64,000 nt of DNA, from the NCBI GenBank assembly GCA_023614405.1, contig CM042684.1, positions 536,470,682 through 536,534,681 on the forward strand, given 5' to 3'. Origin of the DNA: Avena insularis (taxonomy: Eukaryota; Streptophyta; Magnoliopsida; Poales; Poaceae). A model generated the notes under the pieces. The model saw nothing but the letters and a program-made list of their open reading frames with translations, was not told where the DNA came from and did no database searches. Position numbers and translations under genes: made by a program. Every line of letters begins with the position of its first letter. Position 1 is the stretch's first letter. This document shows, piece by piece, positions 45,779 through 55,674 of the stretch.

Positions 45779-46089
45779 AAAGTGCCTCCATCTAAAATAA
45801 GTGAGTCAACTTTATTTATACACGCGTGTATCGGTTTATTTTAGAAAAAAATTAGAAAAAGAAGGGCTTACTAATTTTTACACGCATGTAGTGTATCTAC
45901 AGAAGGTTTAGTTTTAGACAAATTTAGAAAAAGAAGGACTACTAATTTTACATAGTAGATGAATCCAGGCCCGTTAGCGAGAATACAAAGGATCGCCCCG
46001 CACGCGCACTAGAGAGCCCAAGACCCACCCCACCGGCCCAGCCCACCACACCGTCCTTGTTCGTGTCCAGGCTCAGGCTCCAGAGTCCA

Positions 46090-46308
46090 GAGGCGAGCGA
46101 GGAGCGGGCAGTCCCATATCCCGCACCAAAATCTATACCGAAATTTCTCGCCTTTCCAACCCATCGCAACCCCAATAGCCCTAGATAGGGGAGGAGGAGG
46201 AGGAGGAGCGGGCGGACGGCCGACGGCGGCGGTGAGCGGAGATTCAAGGACGGCCGGTGGTTATTCGTGCCTCCTAATCCGAACTGTTTGCAGGCATACG
46301 ATACGACC
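46090..46308 (+). promoter_or_regulatory. Upstream region of paralog 1, shared with paralog 2
   Basis: The words CCAACCCATCGCAA, AATAGCC and TAGGGGAGGAGG recur in the same order upstream of paralog 2 (reverse strand, about 51510-51580). So the duplication included at least ~140 bp of promoter and leader. The paralog 2 side reads ACATATAGGGG where this copy reads CTAGATAGGGG. This copy also has extra GAGGAG and CGGACGG-type sequence. Confidence 0.5.
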
Positions 46309-46527
46309 ATGGCGGCGCTTCTACTTCGATAGGGGGCGAGGAGGATCGGTGGCTCCCTGCTCCACCGAACCCAGCCGGCGGTCGCATCACCGGCGGTTGC
46401 GGAGGAGCTACGCCCGCACCTGCCAAGGCGCATGTACTTCACCCAAAAGGTATATTAACCCAAGCTCACATCTGTTACCCCGCTTTATTTTCAATCTTGT
46501 TGGTCTGATGTGCAAAATACCTGACGC

Positions 46528-47115
46528 GATCAAGGATCTAGCCAGCGATCATCGAATTCTTCACAGCTATTCTTATTTTTGGTATCTTTGCTATTGGAAA
46601 CGAGAGCAAGATGGTTGATCATACTAAAGTTGTCACTTTTACTCACCCCTTTAGCAAATTGCAACATATAAGATGCCTAATTTGGTTGATCTGCTGTTTC
46701 GATGTCCTGAACAATCTCTACAATTCGTTACACTAGCCAATGATTGATTTCCTAAGCACCCTGGTATTTTAACTCCGCATGATTTCCGGCTAGTTGTTTT
46801 GCTGCCCAAACACTTCACACGATCATGGATCTAGCAAGCGATAATATCGAATTCTTCACAGCTAACATGTGTGACTTATTAATTTGGTCTCTGCTATTAG
46901 AAACAAGAACGATACTATCTGCACGAAGTAGCACATTTGGAGGAAGCGGCCTTATTTCCTGGTTGATCATCTAAAAGTGGCGACTTTTACTCGCCCCTTT
47001 AGCAAATTGCAACGTATAAGATGTTTAGTTTGTTGCTGCTGTCTGTCTATAACAATCTCTTTTGTCTGCTGCATTTCATAACACTAGTCAATGGTTGATG
47101 ATTTCCTAGCTGTCC
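46528..47115 (+). repeat. ~293-bp direct duplication within intron 1 of paralog 1
   Basis: GATCAAGGATCTAGCCAGCG with CGAATTCTTCACAGCT near 46528 recurs as GATCATGGATCTAGCAAGCG near 46821. CCCCTTTAGCAAATTGCAAC occurs twice as well, with the same spacing. Paralog 2 carries this segment once (about 51000-51300, reverse strand), so the duplication arose in this copy after the gene duplication or was lost from the other. Confidence 0.75.
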
Positions 47116-47170
47116 CAACTGAGGGAAGCTATTTCAAACAATCCATTCAACAGGGCCCCTAAAACATTTA

Positions 47171-47292
47171 TCACTCCGGTTAATATTAGTGGACTCAAGT
47201 TTGTCTAGATATGAATGCATCTAGTCTAAATATTTAACTAGATACATACGAATCTAGATAAAGTTGAGGCCATTAATATAGACCTGAGGGAG
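47171..47292. mobile_element. Stowaway MITE in intron 1 of paralog 1
   Basis: The left end is TCACTCCGGTTAATATTAGTGG and the right end is CATTAATATAGACCTGAGGGAG; they pair as worn inverted repeats. TA flanks at 47169-47170 and 47293-47294. Paralog 2 has the uninterrupted site (ATTTACACGATATTGA on its strand, TA at 50874-50875). This dates the insertion after the gene duplication. Confidence 0.82.
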
Positions 47293-47891
47293 TACGACGA
47301 TATTGAATCTGTTAGTAGTTTCTTGGTATCATATCGAATGTTCAATTGACAGTATTCTTCTTATCAGCACACAAATTACTGATCGTTATCTATGTGTATC
47401 CAGCAAGCTGTTCGGGAACTTAATCGCCAGATCCAGAAGAAGAAAGAGGAGCTCTATGATGTGCTGTGCAAGGCGGAGCAGAACTTTTGGACTTCTAGCT
47501 TGCGTAACAAGCTGATGCTCCAGCATCTTTCCCTGCAGGTGAAGCCAAGACCAGCAGACACCAAGTGGTATGATGTCAGAAGATATGCAGTTTGTCTATT
47601 CCTTGTTCCTTTGGTGTGTGACAGGAGTTGACATGATCTCATTTGACCTACCCTTGCAGGCAGATTTTGCGTTTTGCAAAAATGGTTGTCAATGTGGTGG
47701 ATGCAGCGGGGCTCATTGCGTTGACCGGTGTGGTGGGTTCTTTTGTGCTTGATGTTGGAAAATTCATTCTAGAAAGGAGGGCATACCAGGCCATGGTGAG
47801 AGAGGAAGCGGCTAGAGCAAAGAGAAGCGGAGAAAAGATCTGGCCTGATGGAGAACTAGTCTTGACGCATGAAGAAGAAAGCAAAGACTGA

Positions 47892-48255
47892 AGACCACTG
47901 ACAAGATCCCATTTGATGGAGAAGCAGCAGGCCCTTCCTTAAAGAGTTAGAGGGATATGCCAACTTGTTGTTATTCTTACTACTCTACTTGTATTATTGT
48001 GATGTCCATTCTGGGGATGTTTTCATGGTAGCGCTAGCTAGAAGTTGAGTAGCACTGCCGGTGAAGTGGTATATGTGTGACATGCTATGTTATGTTATAA
48101 CAATCTAATCTAGCTGATGAGTTTGTTATTTTGGTTGTATATTTATCTGGGCTGTTGGAGAGTTGCTTGGGCTTGCTGTTTCAGTTAAATACTGATGTTT
48201 GTTATTCCGAGGCTAGTATAAATATTGTGCACCAAAATATTCACCATTTTATTAG
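47892..48255 (+). other. 3' UTR and flank of paralog 1
   Basis: AT-rich non-coding sequence with TTGTTATTCTTACTACTC and TTGTATATTTAT words. No canonical AATAAA was found, which is common in plants. Confidence 0.4.
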
Positions 48256-48257
48256 TA

Positions 48258-48475
48258 CTCCCTTTGTTTGGGATTATAGGTCCTACGTGTATACCTAGGT
48301 CGTTAATTTGATTAATAAAATATAAGTTATGCGATATAAAAATTATACCATTATTAGAAAATATAGCATCTAAAGTTTTTAGTGATATAATTTTTATGGT
48401 ATTCTATTTATATTTTGTTGGTCAAATTGATAACCTAGTTAACCATGCGTGATCTATAATCCCAAACGAAGGGAG
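48258..48475. mobile_element. Stowaway-like MITE, complete, 218 bp
   Basis: The ends are CTCCCTTTGTTTGGGATTATAG and CTATAATCCCAAACGAAGGGAG, with TA at 48256-48257 and 48476-48477. The interior also pairs (GTTAATTTGATTAATAAAATA against TATTTTGTTGGTCAAATTGATAAC), so the whole unit folds as a hairpin. It lies just past the 3' side of paralog 1. Confidence 0.9.
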
Positions 48476-48479
48476 TACT

Positions 48480-49240
48480 ATATATTGTGTAGCACATGGC
48501 GTTTGAATGAACTCCATAATGACTTAACCGCAACATAACAGTTGGGAACAGATTAAACCTGGGATCCATCTTAATTTCTCTTGCCAAGGCGAGCGGAAAG
48601 AAGCACATGCATGGAAAAAACGTCACTAGTGCAGCAGCAGCAGCAGAGCCTTGATTTTCAGTTGCTCTCTGGCTAGGCAGACAGCACACAGATCATGCAT
48701 ACTTGATACAGTTATGTTCATAGTGAGGTCACTTGATGTTTGTATCTTGCATGCTGGAGTACTACATTATCAGCCTTTCTGTCAGTTAGCTCACTACAAC
48801 AACACATGCATGGTGATCATGGGTTGGTTACACTTGATCCTTTTTTTCATCCAGAGAAACGAGTATGGATATTACCTGCTGACAGGCATTCATGATATTT
48901 GTTACTACCTGCAATCTCCAAACTTTGTTTATACTACCAGATGGTGACCTGCTCCTAGGCCAATCAACTTCAGTATATCCTTACAGGTTGATATCGGAAC
49001 AGGGCAGCAATTCTTCAATGTCCAACTGCGAGCTTGAAGAACTCATTTTCTGAATCCAGCTGTAATTGACTGATTCTACTTTTGCACTGAACATGATGTC
49101 TATGATCCGAGAAGCGGGACTCTCCTCGGCCATATGAAAGTTGGCTAACTCCTCTCCCATGCCACAAAATACGGTAGCACCTGGACGAACAGAATCCCTC
49201 TCAGTTTTCTCAACTCTTCATATTCTGGGAACATAAGAAT
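48480..49240. other. Spacer between paralogs, no supported gene
   Basis: Mixed sequence. On the minus strand 49200-49020 is open for ~60 codons, with no named domain. It may belong with the 5-phosphatase-like fragment next to it, but no splice join could be proved. Confidence 0.35.
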
Positions 49241-49244
49241 CCAG

Positions 49245-49493
49245 TTAAATTACAATGCTGGAGTTCTCTTCTCCTTCTGGTTCATTCATGTCTTCCCCCG
49301 AGTATCTGTCAGAGTTACTCAAGTATATGTATGTCGGCAGGAAGTATATCCTCCTCTCGTTCCAGCCGGGGAACACGTGGCCGCCTCTTTGCTCGCTCAT
49401 CAGCTGCAAGTCCTCATCACAAGTGTATTTGACATTTGGTATTGAGAATTTGTTCGAAACCTTGTGGCGTCGCCAAAGCAAAAGAACGATCAC
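49245..49493 (-). pseudogene. Inositol-polyphosphate 5-phosphatase-like fragment
   Basis: The minus-strand frame reads SEQRGGHVFPGWNERRIYFL and continues PTYIYLSNSDRYSGED. Plant type I 5-phosphatases have here a segment of the form RxGxVFxGWxEGxIxFxPTYKYxxNSDxYxGE, placed before the PAWCDR motif. Two usual residues differ (Leu for Pro/Ala, Ile for Lys) and PAWCDR is not found after it; a stop follows at 49245. It is therefore a scrap, perhaps one exon carried by a transposon or a local duplication. The enzyme family removes the 5-phosphate of inositol phosphates and phosphoinositides. Confidence 0.5.
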
Positions 49494-49881
49494 CAGGTGA
49501 TGATCTTGTATCCTCCTCCCTACGTCCCTCTACGGCCATATATATATGGTATCCTCCTCCCTCCCTCTTATCTATCTTTTATGGTTCTGACTGAAGATCG
49601 TTTATAAATTTCAATAAGACGTCAGAGACTATAGCAGAGCCAAAGGATTTTTGAATGCGCTGCAGCCAGGAATATAGCAGAGCAGAACAACCAAACTGCA
49701 AAGCATCACATCGTGTCCGAGACTCTCTAACTGAACCAAATTTTAAGGGTAAACCTGGAACCCAACAGCAATTTAACTTGCAGTGCAGGCTGACCATCAT
49801 GAGCGGGTCCCAGGTTTCATCCGTAAACAAGTATGCCATCAGGTCATAATGGAGTTCCAATGCATGTACCACACCATAGTA

Positions 49882-50039
49882 CTCCCTCTGTTTAGAAATA
49901 TAAGATGTTTTAGGTTTGTGAATGAGATGTATCTAGACACCTTTTAGTGTCTAGATTCATTTGAACCTATACACTAAAATATGTCTAGATACATCTTCTT
50001 CACAAACCTAAAACATCTTATATTTCTAAACGGAGGGAG
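49882..50039. mobile_element. Stowaway MITE, complete, 158 bp
   Basis: CTCCCTCTGTTTAGAAATAT and its reverse ATATTTCTAAACGGAGGGAG end it, with TA at 49880-49881 and 50040-50041. Nearly the whole length pairs with itself. It lies ~240 bp past the stop codon of paralog 2, in a position like that of the MITE at 48258 behind paralog 1, but the two MITEs differ. Confidence 0.93.
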
Positions 50040-50278
50040 TAATAAGCTTAATAATCTAAACTCATAACTTTGATTAGAATGTCATGCCATACAATGTCAC
50101 ACAACATCACAAATATACAGTCGACCGGTGCTAGACTTGGACTCAAGTTCTAGATAGCACTACCACAGAAACATGCCAAGAATGGCCATCACACTAATAA
50201 TAATAGTATAATTTAACAAGTAGGCATCCCCTCCAAGGAAGGACCTGCTGCTACTCCCATCAAACAGAATGTTGTGCT

Positions 50279-51466
50279 TCAAAACCAGTTCTCCATCTCC
50301 ATCAGGCGAGATACTGTCTCCACTTCGCTTGCTTCATGCTCTTCTTCTTCTTCTTCTCTCCTCATCTTGGCCAGAGCTACCTTCTGCTCATCATAAAAAT
50401 CCACAGCCACATAGATTAATGTAAAGAGGCATACTCTCCTGGACCAACTGATATCCATATTTGTTTCCCTCAACGCACACCTGTAGGTAGATCAAATGGG
50501 ATAATAATATCAACTCATGTCAGACGGGAACACAAGAAAAAGATGTTAGACTACTGCATTTGTTCCATATCATACCAGTAAGAGTCAGACGGTCTTGGGG
50601 TGATGTCTTCAGCGAGATACTGGAGTAGCCAAGCGTTCGGCCAGGTACTGGCCGAACCTCTGTCTCTCCCCTCATAAATCAAATCATAGGGCTCATCTTT
50701 CTTCTGCTGGACCTCGCGCTTAATTCTCCCATGATCTTGCTGGATACCCACACATAGATTATGGTCACTAACTCTGTATCATTAATCGAGTGCTGATAAG
50801 AAGAATACTGTCAATTGAGGTTTCGATACGAACTGCATGATGCAAAGCAACTACTAACTGGATCAATATCGTGTAAATGTTTAGTTGCTAATTAGGGGCC
50901 CTATAACATTGTTGAATTGATTGATTGAAATAGCTTCCCACGGTTGAATGACTAGGAAATCATCGATCATTGACTAGTGTTGTGAATTGCAGCAGGCAGA
51001 AGAAGAGATTGGCCAAGACACCAAAACAGCAGAGCAACAAATTAGACAACTTATATGTTGCAATTGTCTAAAGAGGTGGGTAAAAGTCAACAACCTTAAG
51101 ATGATCAACCAGGAAATAAGGCTGCTTCCTCTAAAGATGCTATTTTGTGCAGGTAAAACTACTCTTGTTTCCAATAGCAGAGAGACCAAATTAAGAAGTC
51201 ACACAAGTTAGCTGTGAAGAATTCAATGATCTCACTCGCTTGATCCTTGTTCGCGTGAAGTATTCGCGCATCAAAACAACAGGCCGGAAATCATGCGGGG
51301 GGAAAGATGTGAGCTTTGGTTAAGATACCTTTTTGGTGAAGTACATGCGCCTTGACAGGAGCCCGCGTCGCTCCTCCGCAACCGCCGGTGATGTGACCGC
51401 CGCCTGGGTTCGCTGGAGCAGGGAGCCACCGATCCTCCTGGCCCCCTGTCGAAGAAGCGCCGCCAT
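50279..51466 (-). CDS. Paralog 2: small predicted mitochondrial protein, open three-exon gene
   Basis: Minus-strand exons 51466-51329, 50739-50576 and 50480-50279 with GT..AG introns give 167 residues with no internal stop. Residues 1-~42 (MAALLRQGARRIGGSLLQRT) look like a mitochondrial presequence, ending SRRMYF. Exon 2 has a charged helix (REVQQKKDEPYDLIYEG) and ends in SYWY..W as in paralog 1. Exon 3 differs: a short hydrophobic VCLFTLIYVAVDF is followed by a highly acidic EEEEEEHE tail. The gene faces paralog 1 tail to tail, ~2.4 kb apart. The family is unknown to me; localisation is inferred from the N-terminus only. Confidence 0.72.
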
Positions 51467-51620
51467 CGTCGCTGCCTGCAACTAGTTAGGGATTATGAGG
51501 CACGAACCACCGCCGGTCGTCCCCTCCTCCCCTATATGTAGGCTATTTGAGTTGCGATGGGTTGAAAGGGTGCGGGTCTAGGGTTCCTCTCGCCTGCTTT
51601 TTTTTTTAGGGACGACCCTC
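51467..51620 (-). promoter_or_regulatory. Upstream region and leader of paralog 2
   Basis: On the minus strand it reads CCAACCCATCGCAACTCAAA, then ACATATAGGGGAGGAGGGGA and GTTGCAGGCAGCGACG before the ATG. ACATATAG is a weak TATA candidate. The words match the upstream region of paralog 1. Confidence 0.45.
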
Positions 51621-52340
51621 CCGTCTACCTCTTTCTTTCCTAGAAATTCTTTTTTTTTCCCACAAAATATTCCTTGGATTCAGCTAAAATAACTATTCTT
51701 TGAACTAAAGTAATAACTCTACGGAGAGAAATTTAGGGAGAGTAAAATGCATCGAAAACCATCAAACTTATCACTATTTTACCCTACTTATGAATATGCA
51801 CACTACGGTCACTCAATACTGTGGAGCGGTCCATACATGGTCAGCATGTGTCTCGTCGTGGTATTTTCGCTAATGTGCTAAGGCAACGGCCCACTAACGG
51901 GTTTTGGTGGTCGTTTTTCGCTAGGTGTGGTTTTCGTGTTTTCTTCAACGGATTTGCTAGTTCTCAGACGTTACCTCTCTCGTCGTTAGATTTACCTTGC
52001 GATTCGTGCAACGTAGGACTTTCACATGAGTTGCAACTAGGTTGTAACTGGGATTTAACGAGTTGCAACTAAGAATTAGTACAAATTATATAAGTTACAA
52101 CTAGGTTACAACTGAGAATTAGTACAAATAGTAAAATGATGTCAACGACTTAGACATAAGAAGTTCTTAGTCGCCTGAGATCTAGACACTCCCTTTCTTC
52201 AAATAGTTTTGGTGATTGTTATCTCTTTGTCCCCGCCAAACAATTCCTCAATAACCCTAAGCGTCGTACTAGCACCACCATCGCAAACCCGACTGTAGCC
52301 ACCGCGGTAACTATTCTATATGGTCGCGGGCATGTCCGCG
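51620..52340. other. Non-coding spacer
   Basis: The stretch 52028-52135 has repeated GTTGCAACTAGGTT and AACTAAGAATTAGTACAAAT words (short tandem duplication). No gene is seen. The third Copia fragment starts at its right edge. Confidence 0.4.
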
Positions 52341-53332
52341 TCAAGCTCCGCCATAGTTGCTGTTGTAGATGGTGGCGTTGGCGGACCTCTCCTTAGAGAT
52401 GAAGTCCTCATCATAACGGTACCAACAGTCCTTGACTACACGGCATGTGACGCTGCACAGTTGGCACCATGGACGGTGCTCTCCCATGTTGGCTTTTCCA
52501 TAGCCGTGACCATTGTTGTTGTAGGGGTTGCCACGTTTGTTGTTGTCATAATTGTTGGTGTAGCCACCATTGTCGTCGCCTCCATTGTTACCGCGGCCTT
52601 GGTTGCCACGGCCACGACCACCGCCACCGCGACCGAACCGGCCATGACCACCACACATAGCAGTGTTGACGGAGGATCGTGGTGTTCCGGGAGCATCTGT
52701 TGGCGGTTTTCATAGGCTAGAAGTTGGGAATATAATTTGCTCAGCGAGATTGGCTCCGAACGGGCGACGATGGAAACAATGAGGGAGTTGTAGTTTATGC
52801 CCTTGAGGTCGGCGAGGATGTAGGAGACCATGTCCGCGTCATTGAAGGTTTTGTCGGTGGAGGTCATCTCGTTCTCCAAGGTCTTCATCATGGTGACATA
52901 TTCCGCCATGCTCTTGTTGTCCTTCTCCGCGTTGGCGAGGACGATGCTGGTGTTGGTGGTGTGTGCGTGGGACCTTGCCGCGTACATCTCCTAGAGAGTC
53001 TCCCAAATCTCGGTCGCCGTCTTGGAAGCAATGACGACATGCAGAGGCACCTCCCGAGAGAGGGGGGATGAGGAATCCCAAGACCTGCTGGTCTTGAGAC
53101 GCCCAGAGGTCATACTCCGGGTTGTCTTGCTTGATGATGGCGTCACACTTCTTGTCGGTGATCTCCTTCGTTGGCGCCTCGCGGGTTCCATCGAGATATC
53201 CGAGAAGGCGCGCACCCCGCACGGCTAAGGGAACTTGAGCTTGCCACACCACAGAGTTGTTTTACCTAGCTTCTCGGTAACACCAGAGCCAAAAGGAGAC
53301 GGGGCGGGGTTGGAGGAGGGGGACAACGACAT
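52341..53332 (-). pseudogene. gag of Copia 3 (UBN2 type), frameshifted
   Basis: From ATG 53332 the frame reads MSLSPSSNPAPSPFGSG, then ARLLGYLDGTREAPTKEIT and NPEYDLWASQDQQVLGFL. A shift near 53060 leads to the frame with EIWETLxxMYAARSH and MAEYVTMMKTLENEM, then LADLKGINYNSLIVSIVARS. Another shift near 52680 gives a Gly/Asn-rich tract and a damaged zinc knuckle (CQLCSVTCRVVKDC). The pattern is the UBN2 gag of Ty1/Copia elements. It ends where the protease should begin. Confidence 0.78.
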
Positions 53333-53402
53333 GGTTTTGTTTATGATCGGATCGATCTGGTTGTGATGGAAGGGGGCTATATGTGTTTGATGGAGGTGCC
53401 GT

Positions 53403-53414
53403 GCTCTGATACCA
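53403..53414 (-). other. Primer-binding site of Copia 3
   Basis: TGGTATCAGAGC on the minus strand is the exact initiator-Met tRNA complement used by plant Copia elements. It lies directly inside the LTR end (..TTTATCACA) and ~70 bp before the gag ATG. Confidence 0.85.
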
Positions 53415-53844
53415 TGTGATAAATTTGGTTAAAGTGTCTTACCCTATTGTGGGCACACCGTGCGTGTTATATAGGGGTTTAACCAACAATACAAAAGATA
53501 TTACATAGTGAGTTGTTACAAACTGTGAGGGATTAGCAAGAAGGAGGATAACTCGGAGCTGCTCGTGTCCTTATCTTCATATCATGGCAGGGTACAAAAT
53601 GTTACACATTAAATTTACGCAAACTTCAAGAGTGGAGATTTAGTGCATATTCAAATGATCCCCATTACGTGTGATCTTGATCGTGTGGATTAGCACAATA
53701 GTTTGAGGGGTCTGCTCCTTACCCCACCCTTCCCGCTCCATCCCTTACCTTCTTGATCCCGCTCCATCCTCTTATGTGCTGCTTTATACCTTACTCTTGG
53801 GGTTTTCCGACGAAGCGCGCCTTATCAACGAAGCGCCATCATCA

Positions 53845-54200
53845 CTAGCTAGCAGCGCCTTGAGTAGGCCGACGCATCTCCTCTAGTCCAAGCCAATAAG
53901 CGGACTTGACCGTGAAAATGCCCGTATGCGTCGGTCCCCAGGCTAACACATCAGGTTGCCCTCTTGGCGATGTTATGATTTTCAGGATTGCATCAACATC
54001 AGCACGCATAAAATGATGCCGCAGCAGGCCAACGTTCCAAGATCCATCCTCATTCAGAAGCTGAGACACGCGACGTAGGCGACAGTTATTCTTCCGCGAG
54101 ATTGGTCTATAGTCATGAGGACGGGGCACCCAAGGATCTCTCCAAATTCCGACTTTTTCTCCATGAGCGACGAGGGGCGTGTTCGCATGCACCATCTGAG
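53845..54200 (-). pseudogene. LINE-4 fragment (late reverse transcriptase region)
   Basis: The minus-strand frame reads VGIWRDPWVPRPHDYRPISR, NNCRLRRVSQLLNEDGSWN and HTGIFTVKSAYWLGLEE. These are the conserved words between the thumb and zf-RVT of L1 LINEs. It cannot be the continuation of LINE-5, which has its own copy of this region (GSGRSTSFWHDLWI). Both ends are truncated. Confidence 0.75.
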
Positions 54201-54436
54201 AACCCTAGCTAAGGAGAAAGCGGGGGTGGGGGGGGCAGTAGAAATTACATAGAGACCATAGATGTACAGGAAACACTAACAAAGAGTAGGGCCGCCCATT
54301 GGCGGCTAGATGGGTAAACATAACCTCCCAATCAATGGCTAAAGATTTAAGAGTATGGTTAGAAGTTCTATGAGACCAAAGGGAAAGGTCCTCGACACAT
54401 CTGCGAAAGACGAGTTGGAGGGGTTCAACCTCATTC

Positions 54437-55674
54437 CTAAAGACTTTTGCATTTCACCGCTTCCAAATGTTCCAAAGAGCACACGAAAGTTCTAACTTTG
54501 CAAGCAGTAGGACCATCCCATAGGTCTCTGAGCGAGTGGCAGGACATAACATCTAAAATAAAGGCGGGCAAACATTCCAGAAAGGTGAGACTGAAGGGCA
54601 ATGAAGTAGAAGGTACACCGTAGACTCGGTTTGAGAGCATAACGGGCAAGTGTCGGAGGCCGCCATACCTCTTCTAAACCTGCGCTCATTAGTGAAAAGC
54701 CTGCCTTGATCCGCCAGCCAAAGGAAAACACGACATCGATTCGTCGCCAAATTCTTCCATGTGGTAGAAGCGAAGGGAACATCCTGCATATATTCAAAAG
54801 CTGCCAAATATGTTGTTTTAGTAGTTAGAGGCTTGCCGTCAAAACGCGCTACTCGAACATCCGGGGCACTAGGATTTAAGATAACGGAAGCTGCTAGGGA
54901 CTACAGCTCAAGCAGCTCAAAAGAGGCGACGTTAGAGAGGTGCAGTCGAGTAGCTAAGGTTAAGGAGGTCGAGCGACATGCAAAGAAAATAGAGCAGTTC
55001 GTGTTTGTGACGTGAGAGTAAAGAGCCAGGAAGCGAGTATCAAGGGTAATTTCGTCGATCCAAAGATCATGCCAAAAGGAAGTGGACCTACCCGAGCCTA
55101 CATATACTTTCGTGAAATTGCGAAAAGAAGGCAAGCATGACAGTAAATCTTTCCAAACTATAGTGTCAAGGTTATGGTGGTCTCCCATGTCGCGGTTGGC
55201 AGACCAACCATAGAGAATTCGCAACCAAACCTCCCAAGGTAGAGAACCATCAGAGTGTAGCTTAGAGAGGAACTTCACAAGCAAAGCTTTATTGTGAGTG
55301 CAAAGGCAGCGGAACCCCAAACCCCCTTTAGACATTGGGGCGCACTATCATCCCAGGCAACTTTGCATTGACCTCCGTTCACACGACGGCAGCCCAGAAG
55401 AAAGCTCTAAATTTTTTTTCGCATTCATGCAGGGTGCCAACTAGGACGACAAGAGCCGAGAAGAGGTGATAAGCCATGGACCTAAGAGAAGATCTAACCA
55501 GGAACGCGCGACCACTAATAGGGATGGCCTTGCCGACCCAACCAGGCAACCTATTTCGAAGCTTTTCCAAAAAAAAAAGGACGAAAAGAGGACATCCTGA
55601 GCTTATGGGTGGAAAGTGGCAATCCAAGGTAGGTCTGAGGGAATGAGGGAATGGGGCATCGGAGTTGAGCGGCC
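54437..55674 (-). pseudogene. LINE-5 ORF2, thumb and zf-RVT region
   Basis: Conserved words on the minus strand from 55674: QTYLGLPLS, GRAFLVRSSLRSMAYHLFSA, SKGGLGFRCLCTHNKALLVK, SGRSTSFWHDLWI, TWKNLATNRCRVFLWL and CPLCSQTESTVYLLLHC. The reading frame changes at about 55590, 55340 and 54850. It lacks an RNase H module and is inactive. Confidence 0.8.

Larger units (their letters stand above)
46309..47891 (+). pseudogene. Paralog 1: small predicted mitochondrial protein gene, stop at codon 8
   Basis: Exons 46309-46449, 47404-47567 and 47660-47891 with GT..AG introns give 178 residues if the TAG at 46330-46332 is ignored. The same splice phases occur in paralog 2, and exon 2 is 164 bp in both. 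The start (MAALL, then Arg-rich without acidic residues) is typical of a mitochondrial presequence, ending near RRMYF. Exon 2 is a coiled-coil-like charged segment (RQIQKKKEELYDVL). Exon 3 has a likely membrane span (VVDAAGLIALTGVVGSFVL) and a basic/acidic tail. The family is unknown to me. Translation could restart at Met42, but that would lose the presequence. Confidence 0.7.
52341..53690 (-). mobile_element. Copia 3 (another family), gag end only, minus strand
   Basis: On the minus strand an LTR-like end (from 53415 rightward) is followed by a perfect primer-binding site, a ~70-bp leader and gag, then all of pol is missing. The LTR has a CTATATAA box (plus 53470-53477). Its outer limit was not found; 53690 is a guess. 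This is a truncated element, unrelated in sequence to Copia 1 and 2. Confidence 0.75.

Noticed and set aside
52320..52715. Plus-strand frame rich in Val/Ala/Thr
   Set aside because: Antisense shadow of the Gly/Asn-rich end of Copia 3 gag.
53760..53840. Second copy of the Gypsy LTR end word (TACCTTACTCTTGGGGTTTTC)
   Set aside because: It resembles the end of the solo LTR at 57160-57200, but no further LTR sequence precedes it, so no element was called; it may be a small remnant.
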